A stretch of DNA of 64,000 bases from Eleusine coracana subsp. coracana (GCA_032690845.1 CM064430.1:1288949-1352948); one strand, 5' to 3'. Positions 10,930-22,512 are shown, counted from the stretch's first letter. Notes: generated from the sequence alone by a model not told the origin. Made by a program: numbers and translations.

Positions 10930-12376
10930 TCAACAAACAGTGGATCGCTTCCTCTTGGCACCTACAGTTTTTAGTTCTTGGATCTCACAAATATAAACAT
11001 AGCTATGGTAGGGTGGTATCTGGGACCTGCATACTAGAACCTCAAATTTCCCATGAGGTTTAACCCTTCCATATATCACATCATGGATTCCTATACTCGG
11101 AACCTCCTCTTCTGAAGAGCGTTGCTGATACTGATGACAAATCACAAAATCCTTAGAAGGTGAACCCATTCTCCGAAATCGTACAGATCTGTTTTGGTCT
11201 ACAACATTAAATGGATGCTCACCAAATCTGGCTACATGGTTCCCAACGATCATTCTCGTGAAGGCCAGAACCTTGCACCAAAAGCGGATATCAAAGTTAT
11301 CCCTTAGTAAATTGGCAGCAATGTTTGCACGAAAGAGACTCCCATCCAGCGACCTTGCTATCTCCATGGCCAAATATGCAAGCCTCAGATGCATTTCAGG
11401 ATTTGTGCTTCCAAACGTGAGTGTCTTGAAGAAATACCAGTACGCCTCATGGGACAGATGCTTCAGAATTAAAGCCTGTGTTGTTCCAAACTTTACTATC
11501 TTGTCAGACTGGCTCGTGATTATGATTTTACTATTGCTTAGTACGCAAGCAGAATATAACCTATTCCATGCATCTTCGTTGAGATTTCCAGCTAACTCAA
11601 GAACAACTAGCAATCCCCTCCCTTCTTTGTTTGATTTTGGTAGCCGATTTTGTTGTTTCCTTGCAGATCCTTCGGTGGAAGTAGCTAGCTCATCATCTGT
11701 AAAATCATGGTCGTGCAAGAAGATGACGTCTGAGAAATGATCACGGACTCTTTCATCCTTGCAAATATGAGCGACAAGGGTGCTTTTGCCGACTTTGCTG
11801 GGACCAACAATGGGTAGGACCTCCAGTCCTTCAGACCCATGAGGTTGTGTGTTCAACAGGAAGTTAATGATAACTTCTGTTTCCATCTGGCGGCCAAACA
11901 AGCAGTTGCCCAACAGAAGATGCATGCTGTAAGGTTGGCGGTACAGGTGAGGGTAGGTCGTCAAGAACAGGACGAGCTCATTTGCATCAAGGATCATGGT
12001 CCTCAAATTGTCAAGTACCACTTGTAGATCCACCAAATTATGTGTATCTCTAATGGAGAAAAGGAGTCGTATGGGCAGAGATGCAAAATGATTCCAGGCC
12101 TCTTTTTTGGTGTCCTTGTGAGATTGATACCTGAAAGTGTCAAGCTTGTAGTAGCCTCGGTGTATAGCTTCTCTCAGCAAGTCCAGCTGTATGAGCATGG
12201 CATGGTTTGTGATGGACCGCCCTATGGCTTCATCGGCGATGACCTGTGCCCGGAGGAGAGCCCTTTGCAGGTTGCCCACCACATCACGCTCAGTCGGGTT
12301 GGAAATTTTTTTTGATGAAGAAATTTATTAATCTGGTTGACAGCTCTCCGAGTACTGCAGAAAGGAGAAACTCCAT
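10930..12376 (-). pseudogene. NB-ARC-only protein, copy 1, homopolymer frameshift near codon 25
   Basis: The main frame (12282 to 10930) encodes 450 residues colinear with the intact paralogues: coiled N-terminal part, P-loop VGPSKVGKST, kinase-2-like LLVVLELAGNL, sensor SKIIITSQSD, and a basic end GAKRKRS. The family start MEFLLSAVLGELSTR is present at 12376, but a run of eight T (eight A on the coding strand, 12306-12313) has one base more than the paralogue needs. The frame then breaks and meets TGA. Dropping one base restores the paralogous reading, so this is one insertion, not general decay. It also has a short internal deletion and a different C-terminal tail. P-loop NTPases of this plant type act in cytosolic immune signalling; this protein lacks LRRs. 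Confidence 0.85.
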
Positions 12377-12562
12377 TTGGGAACTCTGCCGCTAGGAAGA
12401 TAACACGGCAGGTGAAGGTGAGGGTGAAGAGATCTGTGTGAAGGAATGGGATGTCTTTGAATCTGAATGAACAAGGAAGTAGCAAGTACTAAGAACTCAG
12501 GAAAAGAGAGAGATTACCTGTTAAAGGCATGTGCAAAGGTTGTTCTGGTGTAGAAAGTCATG

Positions 12563-12585
12563 CACGTGATGTTCCATATTTGACC
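12563..12585 (-). promoter_or_regulatory. G-box and W-box pair upstream of NB-ARC copy 1
   Basis: CACGTG (12563-12568) and TTGACC on the + strand (12580-12585, GGTCAA on the gene strand) lie about 190-210 bp upstream of the family ATG at 12376. The same two motifs with almost the same spacing precede the other copies. CACGTG is bound by bZIP/bHLH factors and TTGAC[CT] by WRKY factors. Confidence 0.55.
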
Positions 12586-13527
12586 TTTGGGACTCCTTTG
12601 ACTTTCCTGATTGTTATCCATATTTTTCCTCTTCATCGTTGTGACCGCATGCTATCAGTATCGGTTAGAACAGATGCAGCTCTTTGAGTCATTGAGCCTT
12701 GCTATCACCATCAGCGTCCATTTAACTCCTCTAAAATGCTGCCCCACAACATACATCTTCACACACTTCCATCTGTACTGGTCAGCAAATGAAGGAGAGA
12801 GTTGATCAAGTCCTACTTCAGCTTTCACATAACGAAAATGACATGGCGTGGTGTACTCTCTTCTACATTGCATACCACCTTGTTATGATTTAATTCCACA
12901 TTGTAACAAATTAACTGCTTGCGAGGAGTTCAGGCTGTACTCAACTATGTGTGTGTGTGTCAATGTTAGCCATACGAGAGGAATTTGGCTCGTTTTCCTC
13001 CCATGTCAGTGGTGCATTTCTCAAGTTGAAAAAACTCCTAGATTGGTCAAATTCGACGGGCTATGGAGAATTGAAGGAACAAATCTGTAACAAAATGCAG
13101 ACTGATGCTCCAGTATGCAGCTGCGGTAAGCAGAGACTACTTGGTTCGTCTCCCCGACCCGTTGAATCCACACGACATCAGGCCGTGCGAACTCGGCATC
13201 GTGCCACACCGCAAGTACGGCTTCGTCGTGGCTGCGCTCCACCTGGACCTCTTCTCGTCGCGCTCTGAGCAGTGGCGCATCGCGGCTGGACACGTACTCG
13301 ATCGTGCTGCCACGACCACAACGATTACAAGAAGGTCCTGTTCCGTAATGAAAGGCCAGCAATGCAAGGTACGTGCTCGCCGACGACCCTTTTTTGAAGC
13401 TGATATGTACGTTATTCTCTTTTTTGACAATATCTCAAGCTGAAACAGCCTTTCTAACTTCTTCGTCTCCTCTTCACTTAAGAACAGCATATTTGTTTTT
13501 TCTTTTTTTTTTAACATGTTTCTTACC
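12586..13527. other. upstream flank of NB-ARC copy 1 with fragments of the array spacer
   Basis: The segment 12586-12860 is the conserved 5' flank of subfamily A (compare 46910-47150). Around 13060-13135 it matches 47575-47660 (the 'ggaacaaa-ctgtaac' and 'cagactgatgct' stretch), so the spacer begins here too. A following + strand frame (13105-13443, containing HDIRPCELGIVPHRKYGFVV) has coding-like composition but no family I can name; it may be a captured gene fragment. Confidence 0.45.
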
Positions 13528-13685
13528 TTTCAGCTGATTGAAAGTTTTCAATCAATAGTTTGTTTCTTTAAGTTTTGATTTTTTATTTATAGGATTATTT
13601 GTATAATAATTATAAACTATTAGATTTAAATCTAATAACTTAAAGAGGTGACTAAAAGTTACACTAAACTTTCAATCAGCTGAAA
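13528..13685. mobile_element. MITE, family 1, copy a
   Basis: Terminal inverted repeats TTTCAGCTGATTGAAAG (13528-13544) and CTTTCAATCAGCTGAAA (13669-13685) are perfect complements. The AT-rich centre contains TAATAATTATAAAC. Two more copies of the family lie at 19428 and 48603. The true ends may be a few bases further out, because copies a and b share a GAAAATTAG end. Confidence 0.75.
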
Positions 13686-13722
13686 ATTAGTAACTTCTTC
13701 TTTGTTAGAGAGAGGAAGAACA

Positions 13723-13724
<2 letters not shown>

Positions 13725-13754
<30 letters not shown>
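13725..13754. repeat. (AT)15 microsatellite
   Basis: Uninterrupted AT dinucleotides over 30 bp directly downstream of the MITE. Confidence 0.95.
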
Positions 13755-13760
<6 letters not shown>

Positions 13761-14370
13761 CGCTGTGGGGTGCCCTACACCATGCCGACAGAACAGAGCA
13801 TTCCTTGACAAAGACGGAGTAGCACCTGAAAGCAGCAGCAGTAGTAGTAGAAGAAGAAATAACAAAGCCTTGTCGCCACTGGTTCGCATCGCTGCCGGCT
13901 TTGGCCGTCCACGGCGCGCTACCTCATGCTGGCATAACGGCGCATCATCTCTGTATGACGATTTCACCCGAATCGACATTGGAGAAATAGGTGAAAAATC
14001 AGAGAGAGAGACAGACTGATGGCGCATAAAAATTCATGTGCAAAGACATTCGGCTGAGCAACAAGCTTATGGTGCTTGGTCGTCGTACGTCGTCTCAGGC
14101 TTCGGCCGGCCACCAAGAAAATCGATCCACCCCTATCCAACCGGAATTTCATGTGCTCGGATTTAGAATCACCCTGTCCAATTTCTCGCGACGTCGCAGA
14201 TCTGGACGCAGCGGACGCCGCCGTAGAACCACCGATTCGTAGAGAGTATTCCGTCGGTGAGGCGACCTTGGGGTCGTCAGAGCCGTCGTCGCCATGGCCG
14301 CGGCGAGTCGGAGCCTCCGAGATGACAGTTCAGATGCGATTGTTACTTTTACAGAAAAGCCCCTAAAATA
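13755..14370. other. GC-rich spacer region, no gene
   Basis: This GC-rich, trinucleotide-rich stretch (AGC/AGT repeats at 13831-13860) precedes the palindromic repeat at 14371. In the main array the same order is seen: GC-rich block, then a CCCC run, then the 25-bp palindrome. No convincing protein is encoded. Confidence 0.4.
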
Positions 14371-14545
14371 GATCGTGACTAATAGTCGTGATCTAATATT
14401 TTATAAAAAAACCCCTAATTCTTAATAGTCGTGATCTAATATTTTATATAAACTTCCTATTTGGGTCGTGGTTAATAGTCGCGATCTTAATATTTTGCAT
14501 AAAACCTCCTATTTTGGATTCTGGTTAATAGTCGCTATGCAATAT
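14371..14545. repeat. four degenerate copies of the GATCGC palindrome unit
   Basis: The arms GATCGTGA and TCGTGATC with TAATAG between them (14371-14393) are followed at about 90 and 70 bp spacing by related copies (14463-14487 is the clearest). Each is separated by an AATATTTT(A/G) stretch and a short CCCC run. The same unit is found at 47969, 57964 and 62664. Confidence 0.7.
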
Positions 14546-17500
14546 TTTACGAAAACCCCCTTAAATGTATCTATAATTTACAAATCTGTGCCCACAACCA
14601 TGGTCTATCCCCCTCTCCCCTGACCGGCGACGGCGACGAGCCGACGACCGCCTCCCGGCGGAAAATGGCCTCGGGCTTCTCCTCGGGCTTTACATCCACC
14701 CCTCCAGTGCTGGATCTCTCCTCCGCGCTCCGCCTCCCTGCTCCACCTCTCCTGGATTATCCAGCAATGCAGTAGCGCCACAGCACTTCACGGACAACGG
14801 CAGCGCGGCCGGTCCAAGCACTCCCTTCTGCGGTTCTGCCTCCCAACTCGCTGCGGTTGAGGGTCAAAGGGATCTCTCCAATCTCGACGCTGCTGCCGTT
14901 TCGTTCGTCATCGCGGCCGAAGCTCAGGTCTCTCTCATCCCCTGTTTTCCCAAATGTTCTCCTTCTCAAACACAGATCATTCCACTAGAACAGTTTATAA
15001 CTCTGGGGCATAAGTGAGCAAATTGAGAGCTTGTAGACACCAAATGTCTGTTTAAAAGGCATGGGGAACAGTTCTTTTGTCTTGCTGTTATGGCTAATGA
15101 GCAATTGGTGCGCCAGTAAAAATGAATGCATTATGAACTAGCAGCTTGCGGCTCATAAAATTCATGATATATTGGCCGACACTAAACTTGTTGCAGGACA
15201 CTACTTACGGCCAGTAGCAATGGAAAAGAGTTCCAATAACATCCACTTGGAACCATCCTGCCAATTAGCAAAAGTGACTTTGTGTGCTGCCACTGCCAGC
15301 ATATAGCTCCGGAGATTATTGAGAAACTTTCTCAAGTTGTGCCTTGACTTTGTTGCAGATAAGTCACATTGATCTCTGTCAGATCCAAGAAAAAAAAGTA
15401 CTTTGTCAGAGGTGTGTCTTCCCATCACTCCCCTATAGCTATTTGAATGCTGATCTTAAGCAAGGAGTTAAGGAATTGAAATTGGCATGATCAAAATGAC
15501 AGGTAAAGAATAAACAAAAAAAGGGACACGATGAGACAAACATAAGAAATCATAACCAGATATGTTACAAGAAATCCAATAGAAAGTCTTTGAGGCTGTA
15601 TTCACCTCCCTTTCATAGTCCACAAAAGAACTCCTGCCACTATTGTCGATGACAGTTTTCATATGGGCAGACACATATATAGGTACCAAAGTTTATCCAG
15701 AACATCTTTTACAGCCAGCTGTTTGCTTTTGTCTCTGATTACACTGACTCATGAAGTTTTTCTTTGGTTGATAGGTTTTCTCCTATTTCTTTGGTTGATT
15801 TATGTTGTGGTTGGACTGTATGACGTTCGAGTTAGAATGTTTCCTCGTTGTCAAAGGCATAGAGGCACACAAATTTGTTTCGTACATCAGGGAATTCCTC
15901 TTTAAGTAATCTGTATATTATTTTTCTACCAGAAGTATGTGGCCTGTTATGGCAGTTTTTTTTTTAATCTTACAACTCTAGATTGGGCAAAACATATTTA
16001 AATATCTGTTGCAGAGAAAACCATGGTACAGGGGAGTAGGAGCAGATTTCTTTAGTTCCAACGAACTTGTCTCTGCAGACTAAAATTTGACCAGCAAGTT
16101 GTTCATGATCATTTCTTGAGGTTTCACATTAGTTTTGTAGTCAGGCTCTTTCTTATCGTTCTTAAGTCTAAAAATATTTGCATAACCCGCTGCATTGGCA
16201 TAGTCATGTCATAGCACTATTTTTCTGAATCCCTTGAGGGAAAAATCTTGACAGGGATCGGTTGGTATGTTCCCAGAGTTGATCAACACAAGCCCCTTGG
16301 TGTCAGATACTTTTATGCTACTTCAAATGCAGCTCTTTTTCTAGAATAAAATAAAGGTCCATTAGCTTTGACTGTTAATGCCTTCAATTCTCTGTTAGAG
16401 TTTTGAAAGATCTGGAGTCTTGGATGGTTTTAGTGAATCGGCCGGCTGGCACCCATTGATGGAGCAGTAAACTTCGTTTTTTCTCTTAGAGCAATATGTA
16501 TAATAACAATATTTGCCATCTTGAAATCAAAGACAAAAGTGAAGCGTTATTGACCTTACTTTTTCAGCCTCTTGCAAACTCTGTTCTCAACATGACTGCA
16601 GATGCAAACTCAAATTTCCCTGTTGACTATGAAGAAAAGAGCAGAATTGGGCTCTAAGCTAGGCGCCATTTCTATGTGATGAAACTGTAAAACTTGTTGA
16701 GAAATCCCGGTTATCTTCATAATAGACTGTAAAACATGGATGTGTAATTTAAAGCTCTACAGATTTCATAAGAAAAACACATGTACAGCAGTGCAAAGCG
16801 AGTTCGTTGTCTTATGCAATCTGCTTAGATTTGAATTAGTATTATAGTTTTAAATCATGCTGTATTTAGGAGGATATTATGGTTTAAAGGAAATTATGTA
16901 GTATCAAAAATTGGTGGTAAGCATAAAGGCGCATTTGACAATCTTGATGTCATGGACCAATGTAGTTTTATAGATGAAAATTGTAGTATTGCTACATTTT
17001 TGTTGCATATTCTTCTATTTAAATTTTTTGCTGTATTTATTATGTGAAGGCACTCCATGTAAAAAGTGTGTCGAATCCTATTGTAAAGTTTTGCAATATA
17101 ATTTCAGATCTATGAAGAATCTAGAAAATAATTTCAAAAGATAGAAAATAATTCCCTAGCAGCTTTGCCTGGATGGATTGATCAAGTCCACTCTCCAGAT
17201 CTAAGCCCAATTTGTCCTAACATATCAAAGTGCCCGTTTAATTACCGGGAAGATTTATAACTTGCCAGCGGTTTGGGCATGGGGCTTCATGGTCATTGGA
17301 TTTGAAAAATTCTCAAACAATCGCCCTCGGTTGGCTAGAGCAACCACTTAAATGTGCTTCATCAGCAGCGCAGAAACGTTATTATTGTTTGGGACAAGCA
17401 GCGGTAGAAAAACAAGTATAAAGAGATTTGAAAACAAACCTAGTATCATCACCGACCAAAGTTGTCCATCCTGGATCAGCATTCACAGACAATGCAAGCT

Positions 17501-17839
17501 AACAAAAACTCGTTCCTGTATTCCCTTATGCACCAAGAATAATTATAGCATAACGTTATAATTAATATAGCAACTCGTACCGTGAATGCCGCTTCAGAAT
17601 CACGACGTATTACACTAGTATATAATCCTTCCCTGAAAAAAATAAACAATTTTTTTTTTGAAGAAACAGGACGGGAAAACCCCTACTGATTATATATTAA
17701 AAAAAAAAGAATTGATCCAAGAAAGAAAAAAGAAGTAATGAGCGTGATGAAGTCGGCGTCCAAAGCTTGTTCCACCACGTCTTCACCGAGGGACAGCGAA
17801 GCTCCCGTCGTCGTTCGTCCAAACGTACCTAGTGGCAGA
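14546..17839. other. intergenic, no supported gene
   Basis: A GC-rich + strand open stretch at 14740-14940 (codes for ...NAVAPQHFTDNGSAAG...) and a minus-strand stretch at 15201-15428 (LNNLRSYMLAVAAHKV, FANWQDGSKWML) look coding in composition. I cannot assign either to a family; they may be exon remnants. The rest, 15430-17650, is AT-rich sequence with no visible gene. Confidence 0.35.
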
Positions 17840-18880
17840 GAAGACGATGATCGATGAAGAATCCAACGAAGTTGGTTCAGAGAGCAGCGGTGGCGACCTG
17901 GTGGCAGAGCGTGCAATTGACACCGTCGTGGACGAGAAGCGCGTCCCGCACCGCGCGCACGGGAAAGACCTGCTGTTCCGACTCCTACGACTCTTCCGCG
18001 CGCGGCTGCTGCGGCGGCGGCGCCTCAGCCTCCTCCTCTTCCATCGTCACATCCTCCTCCTTCTTCTCCGTGCAAGGTGCTGGTGGCTGCGACGGCGGCC
18101 TTCTGTGCGGGAGGCGGAGGCGGCACGTCCTCCTCCATGCATGTCAGCCGGCCGGTGGCTGATCTGGTTGTTGCCGGGGGGACGACTTTGCAGTAGCCTC
18201 GGCCTCTGCTTTGCTCTGGTGCGGCGGCCATGAGCACGAGTGGCACCTCCCTCCTCCTCCGGCCTCGTAGTAGCCGTCTTCCTCGTGCATGTCCAACGAC
18301 CCGCACTTGTGGCAGAAGATGGGTACCTCCGCCTTTGCTCTGGTGGTGGCGCCTGACGCGGCCGAAGCAGGAACGGCACACCTCATCGTTCTCCTTGTCG
18401 AAGTTGAACGAGTCGCAGTTCCCGCAAAAGACGGGCCCGCGGTTGCATGCGTACCATGACCTGGATCGCTGGGCCGATGGCGGCGGCCGGCTGCTGTCGC
18501 CGTCGAACCCTGGCTCTTTCCAAAACTTGTCGTGCTCGTGGCGTGGTGGTGGTCCACCGATCCCACTTCCACCCGACCCGAACGCCAACGACCAGAAGTC
18601 ATCGGGTTCGGTACCGGTGCACGGCAGCGGCGGCGTGCCGGGTTTTTGGCACGCGGAGAGGTGCTCCCAACGCTTGGTGGACCAGCCTGAACACGCCCTC
18701 GGCGGCGGCCGAGCAGTTCTTGTCCGGGTACGTGCAGGACGAGGCAGAGCCGCCGGTACAGCTGCTTCTTGATCTCCTCGTGCGTGGTCGAACTCGCGTC
18801 GCCCATGCCGAGCACTGCATACCAGCTCAGTGTTGTTCCTCCTCCTCCCCTCTATGTTGCACGACGTGGTGGTAGACATG
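17840..18880 (-). pseudogene. DnaJ-domain protein, frameshifted
   Basis: The minus strand carries a J-domain split over frames. One frame (from about 18830) holds SWYAVLGMGDAS and THEEIKKQLYRRLCLVLH. Another continues PDKNCSAAAEGVFRLVHQA, and a third continues W-EHLSACQKPG and DDFWSLAFGSG. The HPD motif is interrupted by four extra bases (near 18728), and one extra base follows HQA. After a His/Pro/Ser-rich linker come two CXXC pairs, VFCGNCDSFNF...CRSCFG, then after another shift IFCHKCGSLDMHEE...CHSC. This resembles plant J-proteins with C-terminal zinc-ribbon-like modules, co-chaperones that stimulate Hsp70 ATPase through HPD. A stop lies just before the J-domain frame. Because the HPD motif is broken, it is very likely dead. 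Confidence 0.7.
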
Positions 18881-19427
18881 GGAGGCAGAGCCGACGACAA
18901 TACAAGGGGATATCTCGGCCTAGGCATCGACGAGATTTGTTATTCGGCGAAAAGGGCATATGATCCGAGTCGGTCCTTAAACTTACGTGATCCCCAAGAC
19001 ATGTCGGAGTCGGCGTTCTGACGAGTTACCGGCAATAATGGACTTTTCTCTTGTTTGCTAGGGCCAGCTTATCGGCCTCTGCCATTGCACATGAACTTAT
19101 ACATCGAAACAGCACGCTCGACGAAACACTCGTCCTATATCTAAAAGCTTTCTACTCACCAGAAAAGGGTAAATTCGGCAGACGGTGAACGAGGTGCAAC
19201 TGGAATGCAAATATTATATATTTTTTTCTCACAATGCAACATTGCTTTTTATCATCCTTGATTTGATCGATACCTTCGTACAGTCATACGAGAGGAGAGT
19301 GTGGTTACTATCCGCACCCTATTACTATATTAGTATGAATTATCTCGCAACACTCTAATGCATGCAGCAAAATTGAGGTTTGCTGAATAGATGCACCACC
19401 ACATCCATATGTTTTCTACAACATATT
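18881..19427. other. intergenic, nothing recognised
   Basis: Upstream flank of the J-protein pseudogene. No ORF, TIR or repeat of note was seen. Confidence 0.4.
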
Positions 19428-19575
19428 TTCAAGCTTTCAATCAGCTGAAAGCACTCAGTAAATGGTTTGTTTCTTTGTGTTTTAATTTTTCTTTTATAAG
19501 ATTATTTATATAATAATTATAAACCATTGGATCTATATCTAATGGTTTAAAGAGATGATTGAAAGCTGAAAATTA
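19428..19575. mobile_element. MITE, family 1, copy b
   Basis: It starts with TTTCAAGCTTTCAATCAG and ends with GATTGAAAGCTGAAAATT. The centre (TTTGTTTCTTTGTGTTTTAA, then TATAATAATTATAAACCATT) matches copy a at 13528 closely. It lies 130 bp downstream of the last NAPRT exon. Confidence 0.65.
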
Positions 19576-19707
19576 GCAAGTCTCTTTCTACAAATATGGT
19601 GACATATCCACAGACATTGACCTAGTGACAACAATTTATTAAGATCTCCCATACAAACAGGACAACTTATTACATTAGCCTTGGGTGTTGACGTTGCCAG
19701 GACTGAC

Positions 19708-21180
19708 TTATTGCAGCTGGCCAACAGGTGCTTCATTTAGCCACAAGAAATGGATGAAATCATACAGCTTGGTACTTATGCTTACCTAGTCACAGAGCAA
19801 TGGCACAGAATAAAACTTTCAGTTGTGAATAACTTATCGTGTTTGTGACATAAATAGCATTCAGATCAAGAGTTAGGACCTTGTAAGACGTTGGGTTCAA
19901 CCTCCTCATATGATCTGGCCTCATTCGTTCCAGATGACAAATGCATTGAGCCCTAATCTCATGGATGGATGGTAGCTCCTCACGTCGATTGCCTTGAATG
20001 AGAACAGAGAACAGTATGGCATTAGTGACTTTTGAACATGTAACTATGTGATCCATCAGACAATTTGAAGTAGACTAAGGCATACCATAAACCATATTGT
20101 TAAGTGATGCAAAGAGTACTAATTTCCTACAACTATCGCAAGGTTATTGTTATCATAGCAATGCAATATACCGATTGCAAAAGCTCCATTCCATATGGCT
20201 ATGGTAATAAGCACCACGGTTGCAATGGCAACTACATAGCACCCTGATGTTGCTTAGTGATTATTATTTCTTTTAACCTAGCTTTAGCTGATGGAAGTAC
20301 ACCTACTTTTGGTTACTTTTTCATTCTCTTCTGTATAGAGAGAAGGTGAAAGCCTATACATGTCTATGATATGGAGATCTGCTTCAGAAAAGGTAGATAG
20401 CATTACAAATGAAGCATATTCAGAGATAATGTAATGAATACTATGTAGAAGGTACTAAAGGCTTGTTTGGTTGGGGGACGGGGGGACGGGGGGAGGGGGG
20501 GAGGAGGGATCCCCTCCAATCCATTCCATTCCCTTCCTATCCTCTTCAAACCGAACAGAGCCTAAATTGGATCCTCATACCTGAATTGCCAGGCCAATAG
20601 CACTTCAATAATTCCTCAACCTGCTGTGGAACTACGTATGCTCTCTTTGATTCATTGAACGGGTGACGACATAGTAGCCTTTCACCAATCTATCACGTGA
20701 TCAGGAAAATGAAAAAGCTATAAAATGTTTCAGATTTAGTGAAATAACAAATAGGTGCATCACAATAAAAAAATAGCATACATATGCTAGGCAACCTAGA
20801 ATTGTGAACTGAAATATTCTATCATCCAAACTCATTGCTTTAGTCTGAGCACAAATATTGGTTACCTTTGGGCTTGGCTCATCTTCCCCAGTCATTATAT
20901 CAACCAAAGGGTAACCTTCTTTACCATATAGTCTGTAGCATTTCTTCTTACATGATATTGATACCTTGAATAGGCAGCGATAGTTTCAGTCTTCGGGATG
21001 CATACATGACAGCTAGATTTGATTTTGTTAAGAAGAGAGACATACCTTTGTGACATCTTCAGAAAGTTTAATGCGAGGTTGTTTGTTAATCTCAACTAAT
21101 TTGAATACACAACCAAGCGTTGTTTGTGCATAGCATGTTACCAGATAGGTGCCAATGCCAAATGCATCCACCTCATGGCC
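19708..21180 (-). pseudogene. NAPRT: nicotinate phosphoribosyltransferase, last five exons only
   Basis: Five exons with consensus splice sites read in one frame: 21046-21180 (GHEVDAFGIGTYLVTCYAQT), 20866-20964 (YRLYGKEGYPLVDIMTGEDE), 20581-20689 (GERLLCRHPFNESKRAYVVP), 19880-19992 (ELPSIHEIRAQCICHLERMR) and 19708-19785 (KLYDFIHFLWLNEAP, stop TAA). They match the C-terminal third of plant NAPRT, which makes nicotinate mononucleotide from nicotinate and PRPP with ATP hydrolysis in the Preiss-Handler NAD salvage route. Exon lengths fit together without a frame break. No upstream exon was found between 21181 and the window's next gene, where TIR elements and a transposase lie. It is either a 5'-truncated fragment or a gene split by insertions. 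Confidence 0.85.
20460..20562. mobile_element. short MITE, GGCTTGTTTGGTT ends
   Basis: The left end GGCTTGTTTGGTT and the right end AACCGAACAGAGCC are inverted with two mismatches plus an indel-free core. The 4 bp TAAA flanks both sides (20456-20459 and 20563-20566). The inside is G-rich then pyrimidine-rich. It sits in the NAPRT intron, 18 bp from the 3' side of exon 20581-20689. TWA-type target sites suggest PIF/Harbinger origin (inference). Confidence 0.65.
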
Positions 21181-21720
21181 CTACAAAAAAACGTCAGTAA
21201 TCATGCATAGACTATAGTATGCACTGAAATGACAAAAGTGATATATTGCAAATGCATATTTATCACAACATTGCAATATATCCAAGAGCCTGCTTCTTTG
21301 CACATCTGTGTAATGTTGGATGCATTCGCAGAGAAAAGCATCCAGTGGCTTTAGTGTTGGTTGTTTAGTGCTGTTAGCAATAAAGATGATAAAGTTTACC
21401 AAGATCTATGACATCATCAGTAAAAATACAACAATTAGCCATGTCAGAATATTCAGTAAAATCATTAAGTTATGTAAACTCTCAAAAGCCAAATTCGAAT
21501 TCAACTTTGATATTGGGAGCTATAAAACACAAGTGTTATTATTAGCACATGAAGAAAAATGCCATATTGACTACTTGTCTGTTTCATTTCTTGACATCTA
21601 CAATGAAGTTGCCACTGAATTTTTTAAGGTTCACTTAATTTAATCTTTTACTAAATACAAGCATCTTTTGGATGGATGAAGTGGGATTGGATAGGGTCAT
21701 CCATATTTTGACCATGAAAA
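21181..21720. other. AT-rich stretch upstream of the NAPRT fragment
   Basis: It should contain the preceding NAPRT exon if the gene were complete, but no match to the expected upstream coding sequence was seen on the minus strand. No other gene was recognised. Confidence 0.4.
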
Positions 21721-22419
21721 CTTGGGGTTTCGCTAAAATGACCGCAAAACCATGGACTTCGCTAAAATGACCACTAAACCCTTGTCTCTCCTCTATAATG
21801 ACCACGAGCTAATTTTTAGATCAAAATGTTCTCATCTTGTTCCTCTCTCCCTTTCTCTCTCTCTCTCTCTTCTCTCCTCTCCACTCTCCCGAGCGGCGCG
21901 TCGCCATGCTAGCCAACGGTCCTGACCGTCGCGCCGCCCCCGTACGCCCCTCCAGCGTGCCGCGTAGCCATGCTAGCCGCCGGCCCCGGCCGCCTTCCCT
22001 GCGTGTCATTCCACCTCCCTAGCACACCACCCCCAGCCACCGGCTTCGAGCGCCCCCCCCCCTACACCTCCCGTGCGCGTCGTGACGCCTTCCAGTGCTC
22101 CGAGCATCATGCCAACCCCGGCCGCTTCCCCCAGTGCCACCTTGCTAGCCGCCGCACCGCCTTCTCAGCACACCGTTCCCCGGCCGCCGCTCCGCCTCTC
22201 CACGGCGTCGCGGTCTCGTCGCGCGTGCGCTGCAGGCCGGCTGACGAGCTCCTCCGGTCAGATGGACTAGGAGAGAGAAGAGAGAGGGAGAGGAAGAGAA
22301 GAAGAAAATAAAGATATTTTAGTCTAAAAATTAGCTCATAATTATTTTAAAGCAGAGACGGTTTGGTGATCATTTTAGCGAAACCCATGATTTCACGGTT
22401 ATTTTAACAAAGCCCCAAG
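21721..22419. mobile_element. TIR element with GC-rich interior (about 700 bp)
   Basis: Long inverted ends: CTTGGGGTTTCGCTAAAATG at 21721 against CTTGGGGCTTTGTTAAAATA on the opposite strand ending at 22419. Homology continues for about 110 bp, including GAGCTAATTTTTAGA on both arms. The interior (21880-22270) is a GC-rich, CT-rich then CG-rich segment that could come from a host gene exon. No clear target-site duplication was found. Long-TIR structure suggests a Mutator-type non-autonomous element (inference). Confidence 0.7.
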
Positions 22420-22512
22420 AAATCTCTTCGCTGGCACCCGCACGGGACGCTACCCTCACCCCTCCCGAACACTCGTCTCCCCATTCTCACCCCTCCCTCT
22501 CCCGAGCGAAGG

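Noticed and set aside
11258..11740. Plus-strand frame inside NB-ARC copy 1, with equivalents in other copies
   Set aside because: Antisense shadow that recurs because the genes are paralogous; translation shows no family.
17832..18772. Long plus-strand open frames opposite the J-protein
   Set aside because: They are GC-driven shadows of the minus-strand J-protein; the minus strand has the conserved motifs.
21721..22419. 9-bp target-site duplication for this element
   Set aside because: Flanks CCATGAAAA and AAATCTCTT do not match; class left as inference.
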